A program made the translations under genes and the position numbers. From positions 1 through 13,528 of the forward strand of contig JAFLJZ010000271.1 of the NCBI GenBank assembly GCA_022712775.1: a stretch of DNA of 13,528 nucleotides. The letters run 5' to 3'. Under the pieces are notes generated by a model. It was not told the origin of the DNA. It made no database searches and saw only the letters and a program-made list of their open reading frames with translations. Below, one piece after another: positions 1-7,322 of this stretch (the stretch's first letter is position 1; each line of letters begins with the position of its first letter). The stretch comes from Sulfurimonas sp. (GTDB lineage Bacteria; Campylobacterota; Campylobacteria; Campylobacterales; Sulfurimonadaceae).

Positions 1-141
1 TTTAAGAAAAGAGTTAAAAGTTAGAACTCCATTTGATGCAGTTCAAAGTTGGTTTCAAACGAAGCCTGAAATATTTAAGATTTTACCAGATGTGTTTCAA
101 GATATTGCTTTTGAAATGGTACAACGTGGTGAAACTTGACA
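1..141 (+). mobile_element. Right end of an IS481-like insertion sequence (partial)
   Basis: The left edge lies inside an insertion element whose right boundary I place at 141/142. Read from outside in, the tip is TGTCAAGTTTCA (minus strand from base 141). It starts with TG, as IS481-family terminal repeats do, and it overlaps the transposase stop codon. The chromosomal gene on the minus strand matches its family up to the codon at 143-145 and then turns into IS sequence. The left inverted repeat and the target duplication lie outside the window, so the family is inferred from the protein tail and the tip. Confidence 0.6.
2..139 (+). CDS. IS481-like transposase, C-terminal 45 residues (partial)
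   Basis: The plus-strand frame starting at base 2 is open to a TGA at 137-139. It carries the tail of an integrase-core (DDE) transposase. Visible motifs are KVRTPFDAVQSWF and KPEIFK, followed by the short ending RGET. A 'TP(F/Y)xA...W(F/Y)xxKPExF' block after the catalytic core, with a terminal ET stop lying inside the inverted repeat, is typical of IS481-like elements as I know them. The DDE residues lie upstream of the window. The gene is cut by the window edge, so nothing can be said about whether it is intact. The reading frame is sound; the family is a judgement from a short tail. Confidence 0.55.
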   Translation, partial: LRKELKVRTPFDAVQSWFQTKPEIFKILPDVFQDIAFEMVQRGET

Positions 142-1585
142 TGTAGACATTAATACCCTTGTCAAAAAGATACTCAGCAAGGAACCTAGCTTCTTCTGGA
201 TTTGCCATATATCCATGTGCAAAGACAAAACCAATAGTATTGGATTTATCAAACAATATAATAGGACTACCAATAGCATCATTTTTTGGAGTAGATCTAT
301 GATATAAAAGATACTCTTTTTCAAAGGTATTTCGTTCTTCATTTTTTAAGTAATTAAAATTATCTTTTCTAAGCTCTTTTTCTTTAAATTTTGCATTTTC
401 GTACGCAATTTTAACAATATCTTTTTGCCATTTTATTTCATTTAAAATCACTTGTAGCGTATTTTTAACCCGTATTTTATTGAAGTCATACTCTTTTTCA
501 AGTAAGTTTTTATCAAAAAGATAATCACCTTCGCTATCTTTATAGAGTATTTTTTGCTCTTGTGCTAAGTTAAGGGCAGATAGAAATGGTTGATAATCAT
601 CTTTAAGTATAAGTGGAAAAAGTTCATGTTGAATTTGAGAATGAATTTTTAAACCCTTCATCTCTCTTAAAGACCTAGCATTTTTATAAATCAGGGTTTT
701 AAGATAACTAGGACATACTTTAAGCGTTGGCATAGTAACAAGAGAGAGTATAAAGATATGGTCAAAGTTTATTTGTAAGTTACCATAAACTTTTTTCATA
801 ACATCATTTGTAATTATTTGTCTCTTTTTCGCTATAAGTTCATTGATTCCGACTTCATTATCTATAGGAATCTTAGTATCCTTTATAAAATCTTCTATAT
901 AGGGGCGGACTACGATAGGCTCTGAGAAGTGAAAATGTATATTTGAATGCCTAAGAAGATTAAACTCTATCTCTAATTCTTCAAAAAAATGCGTCCCTCT
1001 AATGTTTAGATATTTATCAAAGAGAAGTAACAAACGACTTTTACCCGGACGAATAGGATAATAAGTTATAGTTAGAGGAACAATACTAACACCTTGATTT
1101 TCTGTGTCTTTTAACTCAGATCTTGCAAGTTCCGCCTTAAGTGCTAAGACTGCAGCACCTGTAAAAATAGGACCATCTTTGTATTTTGTATGGATATTAA
1201 ACTCTTCATTATCAAAGGTAATACGTTTATTTTTAACCATATATCCCTCAGGATAAATAACCCAATCCGCATCTGCTGAAATTAAATCGTTTGTGATAAT
1301 CGTATCTTTATTAAAGTTTTTTGTAGAGATGGTACCTGCGAGTTTCATATACTTTCCAAGAATACCAACAAAAACAGAATCATCCCCTAAAGAGCGTGAT
1401 ACATGGCGATACTTATTATAGAGTACAAAGGGAACAAGAAAGGTTTCAAATCGAGTAAAATGATTAGATAAAAAGAGAATGGAACTATTTTTAGGTAAAT
1501 CTCCACTACTAGTAATGTTAGTACCAATTATTTTTTTAATAAGAGTAATAACCCATAAAGAGATATGTAATACAAACCTTAACAT
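83..1585 (-). CDS. PlsC-like acyltransferase fused to alpha/beta hydrolase, disrupted by an IS
   Basis: This is a lipid acyltransferase whose C-terminal hydrolase domain is cut off. An N-terminal hydrophobic segment (residues 4-20) is followed by an acyltransferase domain with NHxxxxE (H42, E47; most of the family has HX4D) and the YPEG motif (111-114) that binds the phosphate of the acceptor. From about residue 451 an alpha/beta hydrolase begins, with FVFAHGY (oxyanion-loop HG at 457-458). After Y481 the match stops: residues 482-500 are translated from the inverted strand of the IS481-like element and end at a chance TAA. The nucleophile, acid and His of the hydrolase are therefore missing here. 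The gene is fourth in the fad operon, 10 bp after fadE. The start ATG has AGGAAG upstream. The acyltransferase half may still be made; the full protein was probably 700 residues or more. Confidence 0.8.
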   Translation of the reverse strand: MLRFVLHISLWVITLIKKIIGTNITSSGDLPKNSSILFLSNHFTRFETFLVPFVLYNKYRHVSRSLGDDSVFVGILGKYMKLAGTISTKNFNKDTIITNDLISADADWVIYPEGYMVKNKRITFDNEEFNIHTKYKDGPIFTGAAVLALKAELARSELKDTENQGVSIVPLTITYYPIRPGKSRLLLLFDKYLNIRGTHFFEELEIEFNLLRHSNIHFHFSEPIVVRPYIEDFIKDTKIPIDNEVGINELIAKKRQIITNDVMKKVYGNLQINFDHIFILSLVTMPTLKVCPSYLKTLIYKNARSLREMKGLKIHSQIQHELFPLILKDDYQPFLSALNLAQEQKILYKDSEGDYLFDKNLLEKEYDFNKIRVKNTLQVILNEIKWQKDIVKIAYENAKFKEKELRKDNFNYLKNEERNTFEKEYLLYHRSTPKNDAIGSPIILFDKSNTIGFVFAHGYMANPEEARFLAEYLFDKGINVYMSSFTTLYHFKSNILKHIW

Positions 1586-1595
1586 TGAGAACTTC

Positions 1596-3752
1596 CTATT
1601 TAAAATATTCTTTATCTGTAAATGAATCTACTGCTATTACTTTTTTTTGCATTTCATATGCTTGCTTTAGTAGTAGCGCTTCATTTTTGTCTAGTGAATC
1701 AAGCCCTGATTTTTTTACTTTTTTTAAAATCTTTTTTACCCCTTTCATCAACTCTGCAGCTTCTGCTAGTTCTTTCAGTCTTTTTGAATAAAAAATATTT
1801 GTGCAAACTCTATCAAGAGCACTCTTATCATTACTGAGCATATTTGTAATTTCATGTAAGTCTTTGTCTTTAATTGGGCAGGCGATAGGGTTAAGTCTAC
1901 TTAAGAGTGCATTGATTCTAAAAATATAAGAAAGTATTCCAGTAGAGAGATTTGCATAGATTCCTAAAAAAGCTTCATCTATTTTAAGAAATCCATTTTC
2001 CATTGCAACACGAAGTAAAACCTCATCATCCTTACGACTACCCTCTTCCTTAAAACGCTTAAGTGTACATGTCATCATATACATCTGCGAGAGTATATCT
2101 CCAAAACGTCCCGATACAGATTCTCTTCGTTTAAGATTTGCACCTAAAAGTCCTAAGGCTACATCACTTAAAAAGGCGAATTTAGCAGATGCCCATGCAA
2201 GCTTTTGCTCATATCTTGCGGTTGAATCATGTGAAGATTTTCTATGAAGATAAGCACGTGAGAGAAACAAAAATGTAGCGCGAAAGGTATTTCTTAGTAC
2301 ATGCCCTAGATGTGAAAATAGAAGCCTATCAAAGGTATCTACATCTTCATTTTCAAGAGCTTCTATTTCAGCGTAAGCGTAAGGATGACAGCGAATTATG
2401 CCCTGACCAAACTGTATAAGTGAGCGTGTCATGATATTTGCACCCTCAACGGTAATCCCAATAGGAACTCCATAATACGCATGGGCAAGTACGTTATTTT
2501 CACCTTTAATAATTGCAGCTCCACCCTGAATATCCATAGCACCTAATAAATTACGACGAAATTTTTCTGTACTTTGGTACTTCATAATTGCATTTGCTAC
2601 AGCTGGTTTCTCTCCGCTATCAATAGCACCGAGTGTAAATGTTTTTGCTGAATCTAGTAGGTAGGTATCCGCTGCCATGTGTCCTATAACTTCGGAGATT
2701 CCTTCAAACTTTCCGATTGAAAGTCCAAACTGATAGCGTACACTACTATACGCAGAAGCCACGAATGTTGCAAGTTTACTTCCCCCTGAACTTGTTGAGG
2801 GGAGCGAGATTCCACGACCAATGGCGAGAGATTCCATAAGCATCATCCACCCTTTGCCGATACCACCTTCACCGCCAATAATAGCATCTATATCGATAAT
2901 AACGTCTTTACCAATGAGAGGAGAATTTACAAAAGGAACACCGAGTGGATCATGACGTTTAGTTTGGTCTATACCTTTTATTTTCGCATCTACAAGAGCA
3001 CAAGTGATTCCAAGGTTCTCTCCTAACCCAAGATAATTATTTGGATCTTGTAATTCAAATGCAAGCCCTATTACTGTTGCGATAGATGCTAGGGTGATGT
3101 AGCGTTTTTCAAATTGTAATTTAATTTTAAAACTACCCTCATCATCTTTAAAAACTTCTCCATAAGACTTTAAAGCTGCCGCATCGCTTCCAACTTCTGG
3201 CTCTGTAAGTGCAAAACATGGGATTTCTCTACCATCTGCTAAACGTGGGAGATAATACTCTTTTTGTTTTTCTTCTCCATAACGGAGTAATAATTCTGCA
3301 GGACCAAGTGAGTTAGGCACCATAACGGTAATCGCTAAGACCTGTGAGTTGGAAACAAGTTTTTCTATAACACAACTATGCCCATAGGCACTAAATCCTA
3401 AACCACCATACTTCTTTGGTATTATCATTCCTAAAAAATTATTTTCTTTAAGGTATTTCCATGTCTCAAGAGAAAGATCTCGATTCTGGAATACTTCCCA
3501 GTCATTTGTCATAGAGCAAACCTCTTCGACTTTAGTATCTAAAAATCTTTGCTCGTCCTCACTTAGTTTTGGATAAGCATAGGCAAAGATTTTTTTGAAA
3601 TCTGGTTTTCCACTAAAGAGTTCTCCTTCAATCCAAACATCACCAGCTCGAAGGGCTGTTTTTTCTGTTTGAGAGATAGAAGGCAAAAGCCCCTTTGATT
3701 TCAGCATATTAAAGAGAGGTTTTGTAAAATACTTTACTCTTAGAGAACTCAT
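1596..3752 (-). CDS. fadE: Acyl-CoA dehydrogenase, FadE type
   Basis: FAD-dependent acyl-CoA dehydrogenase catalysing the first step of beta-oxidation, acyl-CoA to trans-2-enoyl-CoA. It has 718 residues; E. coli FadE has about 814 and an N-terminal membrane anchor that this protein seems to lack. The order is: helical N-terminal domain (about 65-175), middle beta-domain with the signature FALTEPEVGSDA (180-191), and C-terminal helical domain with GGxxIxxG and TVEGANIMTRSL (434-445), which holds the likely catalytic Glu in the FadE subfamily. A long C-terminal extension (about 460-718) corresponds to the DUF1974-like region special to FadE. The ATG overlaps the fadJ stop (ATGA) and has a strong GGAGGT site inside the end of fadJ, so translation is coupled. 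The electron acceptor (ETF or other) is not encoded here. Confidence 0.93.
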   Translation of the reverse strand: MSSLRVKYFTKPLFNMLKSKGLLPSISQTEKTALRAGDVWIEGELFSGKPDFKKIFAYAYPKLSEDEQRFLDTKVEEVCSMTNDWEVFQNRDLSLETWKYLKENNFLGMIIPKKYGGLGFSAYGHSCVIEKLVSNSQVLAITVMVPNSLGPAELLLRYGEEKQKEYYLPRLADGREIPCFALTEPEVGSDAAALKSYGEVFKDDEGSFKIKLQFEKRYITLASIATVIGLAFELQDPNNYLGLGENLGITCALVDAKIKGIDQTKRHDPLGVPFVNSPLIGKDVIIDIDAIIGGEGGIGKGWMMLMESLAIGRGISLPSTSSGGSKLATFVASAYSSVRYQFGLSIGKFEGISEVIGHMAADTYLLDSAKTFTLGAIDSGEKPAVANAIMKYQSTEKFRRNLLGAMDIQGGAAIIKGENNVLAHAYYGVPIGITVEGANIMTRSLIQFGQGIIRCHPYAYAEIEALENEDVDTFDRLLFSHLGHVLRNTFRATFLFLSRAYLHRKSSHDSTARYEQKLAWASAKFAFLSDVALGLLGANLKRRESVSGRFGDILSQMYMMTCTLKRFKEEGSRKDDEVLLRVAMENGFLKIDEAFLGIYANLSTGILSYIFRINALLSRLNPIACPIKDKDLHEITNMLSNDKSALDRVCTNIFYSKRLKELAEAAELMKGVKKILKKVKKSGLDSLDKNEALLLKQAYEMQKKVIAVDSFTDKEYFK

Positions 3753-5866
3753 GACGTACCTCCGTAAAAAGTGCTGTTATTTTCTGCCATCTCTTCAAGT
3801 AATTTAGAGGGTGTAAATCTTTCTCCATGCAGTTTGACTAAATTATGAAGATTACTAACAATAGTTTTTACTCCTAAGGTATCTGCATACTTAAGTAATC
3901 CACCCCTAAAAGGAGGGAAACCTGTTCCAAGAATCATTGCCATATCAAGGTATCTTGCATTATCTACGATACCCTCTTCAAGACATCTTGAGGCTTCATT
4001 AATCATAAGAAGCATAAGTCTTTTCATAATATCTTCAGATGTAAATGTAGCTGTTTTATTTTGAAGCGTAAGTACTTCTTGATTTACAAAGACTTTAGAA
4101 TTAGTATAGTCATAAAAGCCTTTTTTTGTTTTTTTACCGAGAAGCTTTTTATCTACCATTTGTTTCATCAATAAAGATACTGCCATTCGCTCTCCATATG
4201 CACCGTGTAAAATCTGAGATACACTCGAACCAATATCTACCCCAACCGTATCTATAAGGTCAAATGCTCCCATTGGCATACCAAATTTTAAAATACTTTT
4301 ATCTATAAACTCGATATCTCCGCCATCTTCAAATATATAGGTGGCTTCTTGTAGATACGGTAAAAGAATACGGTTGACTAAAAATCCAGCAGAATCTTTG
4401 ATTTTTATAGGTGTTTTTCCTAAACATTTTACAAGACTTACTGCTGTGGCAATTGTCTTAGAATCTGTTTTTTCACCGGGTATAATCTCAACCAAAGGCA
4501 TTCTATTTACAGGATTAAAAAAGTGCATTCCTATAAATCTATTAGGGTATTTCATTTTACTTGCTAGTTTACTTATAGATATAGAAGAGGTGTTACTTGC
4601 AATAATTGCGGTTTCCTTTATTTGTTTCTCAAATGTTTCATAAATCTCTGTTTTAAGCTCTTCATTTTCATTTACTGCTTCTATTAAAAAATCTATATTT
4701 TCAAAGCCTTTATTTTCAGTTGTATATGTGATTCTATCCATTCTTAAATCAACTTCTCGCAAGCTTAAACGTCTGCGTCTGAGTATACTCTCATAAACTT
4801 TTCGTATGCGTTGTATAGCTTTAGCAGCCGCGTCATAACTACGTGCTTTTAAACGGACATCAATATTTTTATGATTCATAGCCCAAGCAATACCACTTCC
4901 CATAGCTCCTATACCAACTACTCCAGCATATTTTATTTCTCTAGGTTTAGCTCTACTAAATGTATCGTGCTTTAACTCTTCTGAGATTAAAAACAGGTCT
5001 ATCAAATTTCTTGATACATCACTAAGTACTAATTCACTCACAATTTCTCTCTCGATTCTCAGTCCATACTCTAAAGGTTTAAGAAAGGTTTTTCGCATCA
5101 CTTCTATTGCTTTAAGTGCTGCAGGATAGTGCCCAAATGTTTTTTTCATAATCTGTTTTGTGGCAATAATATCAATAATTCTTCGTACAGGTAGAATTAT
5201 TTCATACCATTTGATTCCAACTCGAGAAGCTTGAATTTTTTTATCAAGCGTATTGTTGAGTATATCTCGTATATATTCATCTTTTTTAAACTCAAGGTAT
5301 TCACTAGGAACACAGGCATCAACTACACCGAGTTTAAGTGCTTTTTCACCTGTAAGTAGTTTTGAACCAACAATAAGTTCTACAGCTTTTGCATAACCAA
5401 CCAACTTATAAAGCCTTTGTGTCCCACCAAAGCCTGGAATGATTCCAAGGCTAACTTCTGGGAGGCCAATTTTTGTGTGTTTACTAGAAGAGCATATACG
5501 GTAGGTACAGGCTAAAGAAAGTTCAAGCCCTCCACCTAAGCAAACACCATCAATTACAGCGATTGTAGGAAAGGAAAAGTTCTCAAACTTTGTGATTACA
5601 CCTTGTCCTTTTTTTACAAACTCTTCTATTTTTTCTTCATTATCTGCGGCTTTAATTTCGTTTATATCTGCTCCAGCCATAAAGATATCTTTTTTAGCAC
5701 TTTGTATAAAAAGAACTTTAATTGTAGTGTCATTTTTTAAGCTCTCTAAGAGTGTGTCCAACTCTTCCATTGATGCATTTGATAAGACATTGACGCTACT
5801 ACGAGGAGTATCAAAGGTAAGTATAGCGATGCCTCTTGCATCTTTTTCATAGGTATAATATTTCAT
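3749..5866 (-). CDS. fadJ: Fatty acid oxidation alpha subunit: enoyl-CoA hydratase / 3-hydroxyacyl-CoA dehydrogenase
   Basis: Bifunctional enzyme that hydrates 2-enoyl-CoA and oxidises the 3-hydroxyacyl-CoA; it works with the thiolase. I start it at 5866 (705 residues; E. coli FadJ has 714) because GGAGG lies seven bases upstream and the ATG overlaps the thiolase stop as TAATG; the longer reading frame adds 16 residues antisense-like in composition. Crotonase domain: oxyanion segment MAGADI (63-68), GGGLEL with E115, and GLPEVSLGIIPGFGG with E137, the two catalytic Glu. Dehydrogenase domain: GIGAMGSG (318-325), IEAV (E396), NTSS (425-428), GMHFFNPV with H448, E460 and N498, all the usual catalytic residues. 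Odd: the acidic residue normally ending beta-2 (VRxKD) is replaced by A-R-S (341-343). FadB is the alternative name; length and pairing with fadI favour FadJ. Confidence 0.93.
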   Translation of the reverse strand: MKYYTYEKDARGIAILTFDTPRSSVNVLSNASMEELDTLLESLKNDTTIKVLFIQSAKKDIFMAGADINEIKAADNEEKIEEFVKKGQGVITKFENFSFPTIAVIDGVCLGGGLELSLACTYRICSSSKHTKIGLPEVSLGIIPGFGGTQRLYKLVGYAKAVELIVGSKLLTGEKALKLGVVDACVPSEYLEFKKDEYIRDILNNTLDKKIQASRVGIKWYEIILPVRRIIDIIATKQIMKKTFGHYPAALKAIEVMRKTFLKPLEYGLRIEREIVSELVLSDVSRNLIDLFLISEELKHDTFSRAKPREIKYAGVVGIGAMGSGIAWAMNHKNIDVRLKARSYDAAAKAIQRIRKVYESILRRRRLSLREVDLRMDRITYTTENKGFENIDFLIEAVNENEELKTEIYETFEKQIKETAIIASNTSSISISKLASKMKYPNRFIGMHFFNPVNRMPLVEIIPGEKTDSKTIATAVSLVKCLGKTPIKIKDSAGFLVNRILLPYLQEATYIFEDGGDIEFIDKSILKFGMPMGAFDLIDTVGVDIGSSVSQILHGAYGERMAVSLLMKQMVDKKLLGKKTKKGFYDYTNSKVFVNQEVLTLQNKTATFTSEDIMKRLMLLMINEASRCLEEGIVDNARYLDMAMILGTGFPPFRGGLLKYADTLGVKTIVSNLHNLVKLHGERFTPSKLLEEMAENNSTFYGGTS

Positions 5867-7158
5867 TATTCTGCCTCCAAAAGTAAGGCTACACCTTGAC
5901 CGCCACCAATACACAGTGTAACGAGACCTTTTTGTAATGAGCGATTTTTAAGCTCATGTAACATGCTTATAACAAGTCTTGTCCCCGTCATTCCAACAGG
6001 ATGTCCAAGGGCGATGCTTCCTCCATTCACATTTAAAATATCAGGGTTAATTGCACCAACAGCCTCTTCATCTCCAAAATGAGCCTTTGCAAAGGATGTA
6101 GATTCAAAGGCTCGAAGACAGGCTAAAACTTGTCCAGAGAATGCTTCGTTAATTTCTATTAAATCTATATCTTCCATACTTAAGCCAGTTTTTTTGAAAA
6201 GTTCATGTGTGGCAAAAACAGGACCTAGTCCCATGCGTTTAGGGTCTAACCCTTGGTAAGTATATTCACTTAAAAAACCTAGAGGTATGAGTTTTCTTTT
6301 TTTTGCTTCGCTCTCACTCATAAGTAAAACAGCCGCTGCTGCGTCAGTGATTTGTGAAGAGTTTCCAGCTGTAACTGTTCCATTTTTTTTATCAAAAAAT
6401 GGTTTCATTCTTGCTAATTTAGCTTCGTTTAAATTCTCTTTTATTCCATCGTCAAAGTCTAAATATTTACCGCCCTTTTCATCATAAATAATGGGTGCAA
6501 TTTCTTCTTTAAATCGTGAGGAATCTTTGGCTTTAAATGCTTTTTTATGACTGTTTAATGAAAACTCATCTTGTTCTTCTCTCGTTATACCGAAGTCTCT
6601 TACAAGAAGTTCTGCTGTTGTACCCATTATCATTCCTGTAACTGGATCTGTAAGCCCTACCATTAAGCCAACTATGGGTTTAAGATGTGCTGGACGAAAA
6701 TTAAAAAGTGTTTTGATTTGTTCTAATGGTGTTCTTGAGCGTGATAATTGTGTAAAGAATCCAGTCATACCCTTATTGTAATAAAGAGGAATATTACTCA
6801 TCGATTCCACCCCACCACAAAGGTATACCTTACCCTCACCAGCAAAAATCTTAGCAGAAGCACTTGTAATAGACTGCATACCAGAGGCGCAGTTTCTGTT
6901 GACTGTCATTGCCGGAGTATCTTCAGAAAATCCAGCACGAAGAGCGATAACCCGTGCAATATTTGCAGCATGAATAGGTTGAACTACATTGCCAATGATA
7001 ACCTCATCGACTTCATCAAATCTAATCGGTGAACGCATCATAAGCTCTCGGACAAGTCTTGCCCCAAGCGTATCAGCTTGAAGATTTTTAAATTTTCCAC
7101 CAGCCCTTGCTAAGGGTGTTCTAAGCCCAGATATAATTGCTATTCTTTCTTTTTTCAT
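5866..7158 (-). CDS. fadI: 3-ketoacyl-CoA thiolase, FadI type
   Basis: Thiolase that cleaves 3-ketoacyl-CoA with CoA to give acetyl-CoA and a shortened acyl-CoA; beta subunit of the FadIJ-type complex. Its 430 residues compare with 436 in E. coli FadI. Visible: the acylated nucleophile in NRNCASGMQS (C90), INEAFSGQ, the substrate-binding GGSIALGHPVGMTGTR (H386) and CIGGGQGVA with the acid/base C416. All catalytic residues are present. It is the first gene of the minus-strand fad operon. The ATG at 7158 has AAGGAG upstream (7167-7172 region). A 164-bp divergent spacer containing phased direct repeats separates it from the RDD-domain gene. The insertion between C90 and H386 (a hydrophobic stretch around 140-175) fits the membrane-associated FadI/trifunctional-beta group better than FadA. 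Confidence 0.93.
   Translation of the reverse strand: MKKERIAIISGLRTPLARAGGKFKNLQADTLGARLVRELMMRSPIRFDEVDEVIIGNVVQPIHAANIARVIALRAGFSEDTPAMTVNRNCASGMQSITSASAKIFAGEGKVYLCGGVESMSNIPLYYNKGMTGFFTQLSRSRTPLEQIKTLFNFRPAHLKPIVGLMVGLTDPVTGMIMGTTAELLVRDFGITREEQDEFSLNSHKKAFKAKDSSRFKEEIAPIIYDEKGGKYLDFDDGIKENLNEAKLARMKPFFDKKNGTVTAGNSSQITDAAAAVLLMSESEAKKRKLIPLGFLSEYTYQGLDPKRMGLGPVFATHELFKKTGLSMEDIDLIEINEAFSGQVLACLRAFESTSFAKAHFGDEEAVGAINPDILNVNGGSIALGHPVGMTGTRLVISMLHELKNRSLQKGLVTLCIGGGQGVALLLEAE
5874..5878 (-). promoter_or_regulatory. Ribosome binding site fixing the fadJ start
   Basis: GGAGG on the minus strand, inside the last codons of fadI, seven bases before the ATG at 5866. No comparable site precedes the in-frame ATG 48 bases further upstream. 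It supports the shorter protein and translational coupling through the TAATG junction. Confidence 0.8.
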
Positions 7159-7196
7159 CTCTAGCTCCTTAATGGAAAAACTCCAAAAAATGGTAC

Positions 7197-7240
7197 TAAC
7201 TAAAAAATTCTCCTCAAAGTAACTAAAGTATAACTAAAGT
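7197..7240. repeat. Three phased TAACTAAA direct repeats in the fadI / RDD divergent spacer
   Basis: TAACTAAA occurs at 7197-7204, 7220-7227 and 7231-7238; the last two extend to the identical 10-mer TAACTAAAGT (7220-7229 and 7231-7240). Start-to-start distances of 23 and 11 bases are close to two turns and one turn of the helix, so all copies would face the same side of the DNA. They lie just upstream of fadI and overlap a weak TATACT-like box on the minus strand (7227-7232). This looks like an operator for a regulator of the fad operon, but the regulator is unknown and no symmetrical half-site is evident. Confidence 0.45.
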
Positions 7241-7290
7241 TTGTGTACTCTGTGTGTAATGTATTATTTCTATTCTGTTATTTATCTTAT

Positions 7291-7300
7291 TTGATATAAT
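7291..7300 (+). promoter_or_regulatory. Extended -10 promoter of the RDD-domain gene
   Basis: TTGATATAAT ends at 7300, 22 bases before the start codon at 7323. The TATAAT box is perfect and has an upstream TTG extension, while no good -35 box is found 17 bases upstream; the region there is only AT-rich. This is the usual look of housekeeping promoters in Campylobacterota. The leader would be short (about 15 bases) and contains the AAGGA ribosome site at 7313-7317. Confidence 0.55.
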
Positions 7301-7322
7301 ACTCTAAACTTGAAGGAATACT

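Noticed and set aside
4341..4643. Plus-strand open frame of 100 codons inside fadJ
   Set aside because: Antisense to an intact catalytic domain; composition is that of a reversed coding strand and it has no ribosome site.
6748..7032. Plus-strand open frame of 94 codons inside fadI
   Set aside because: Mirror of the thiolase N-terminal region, including the codons around C90; no family resemblance.
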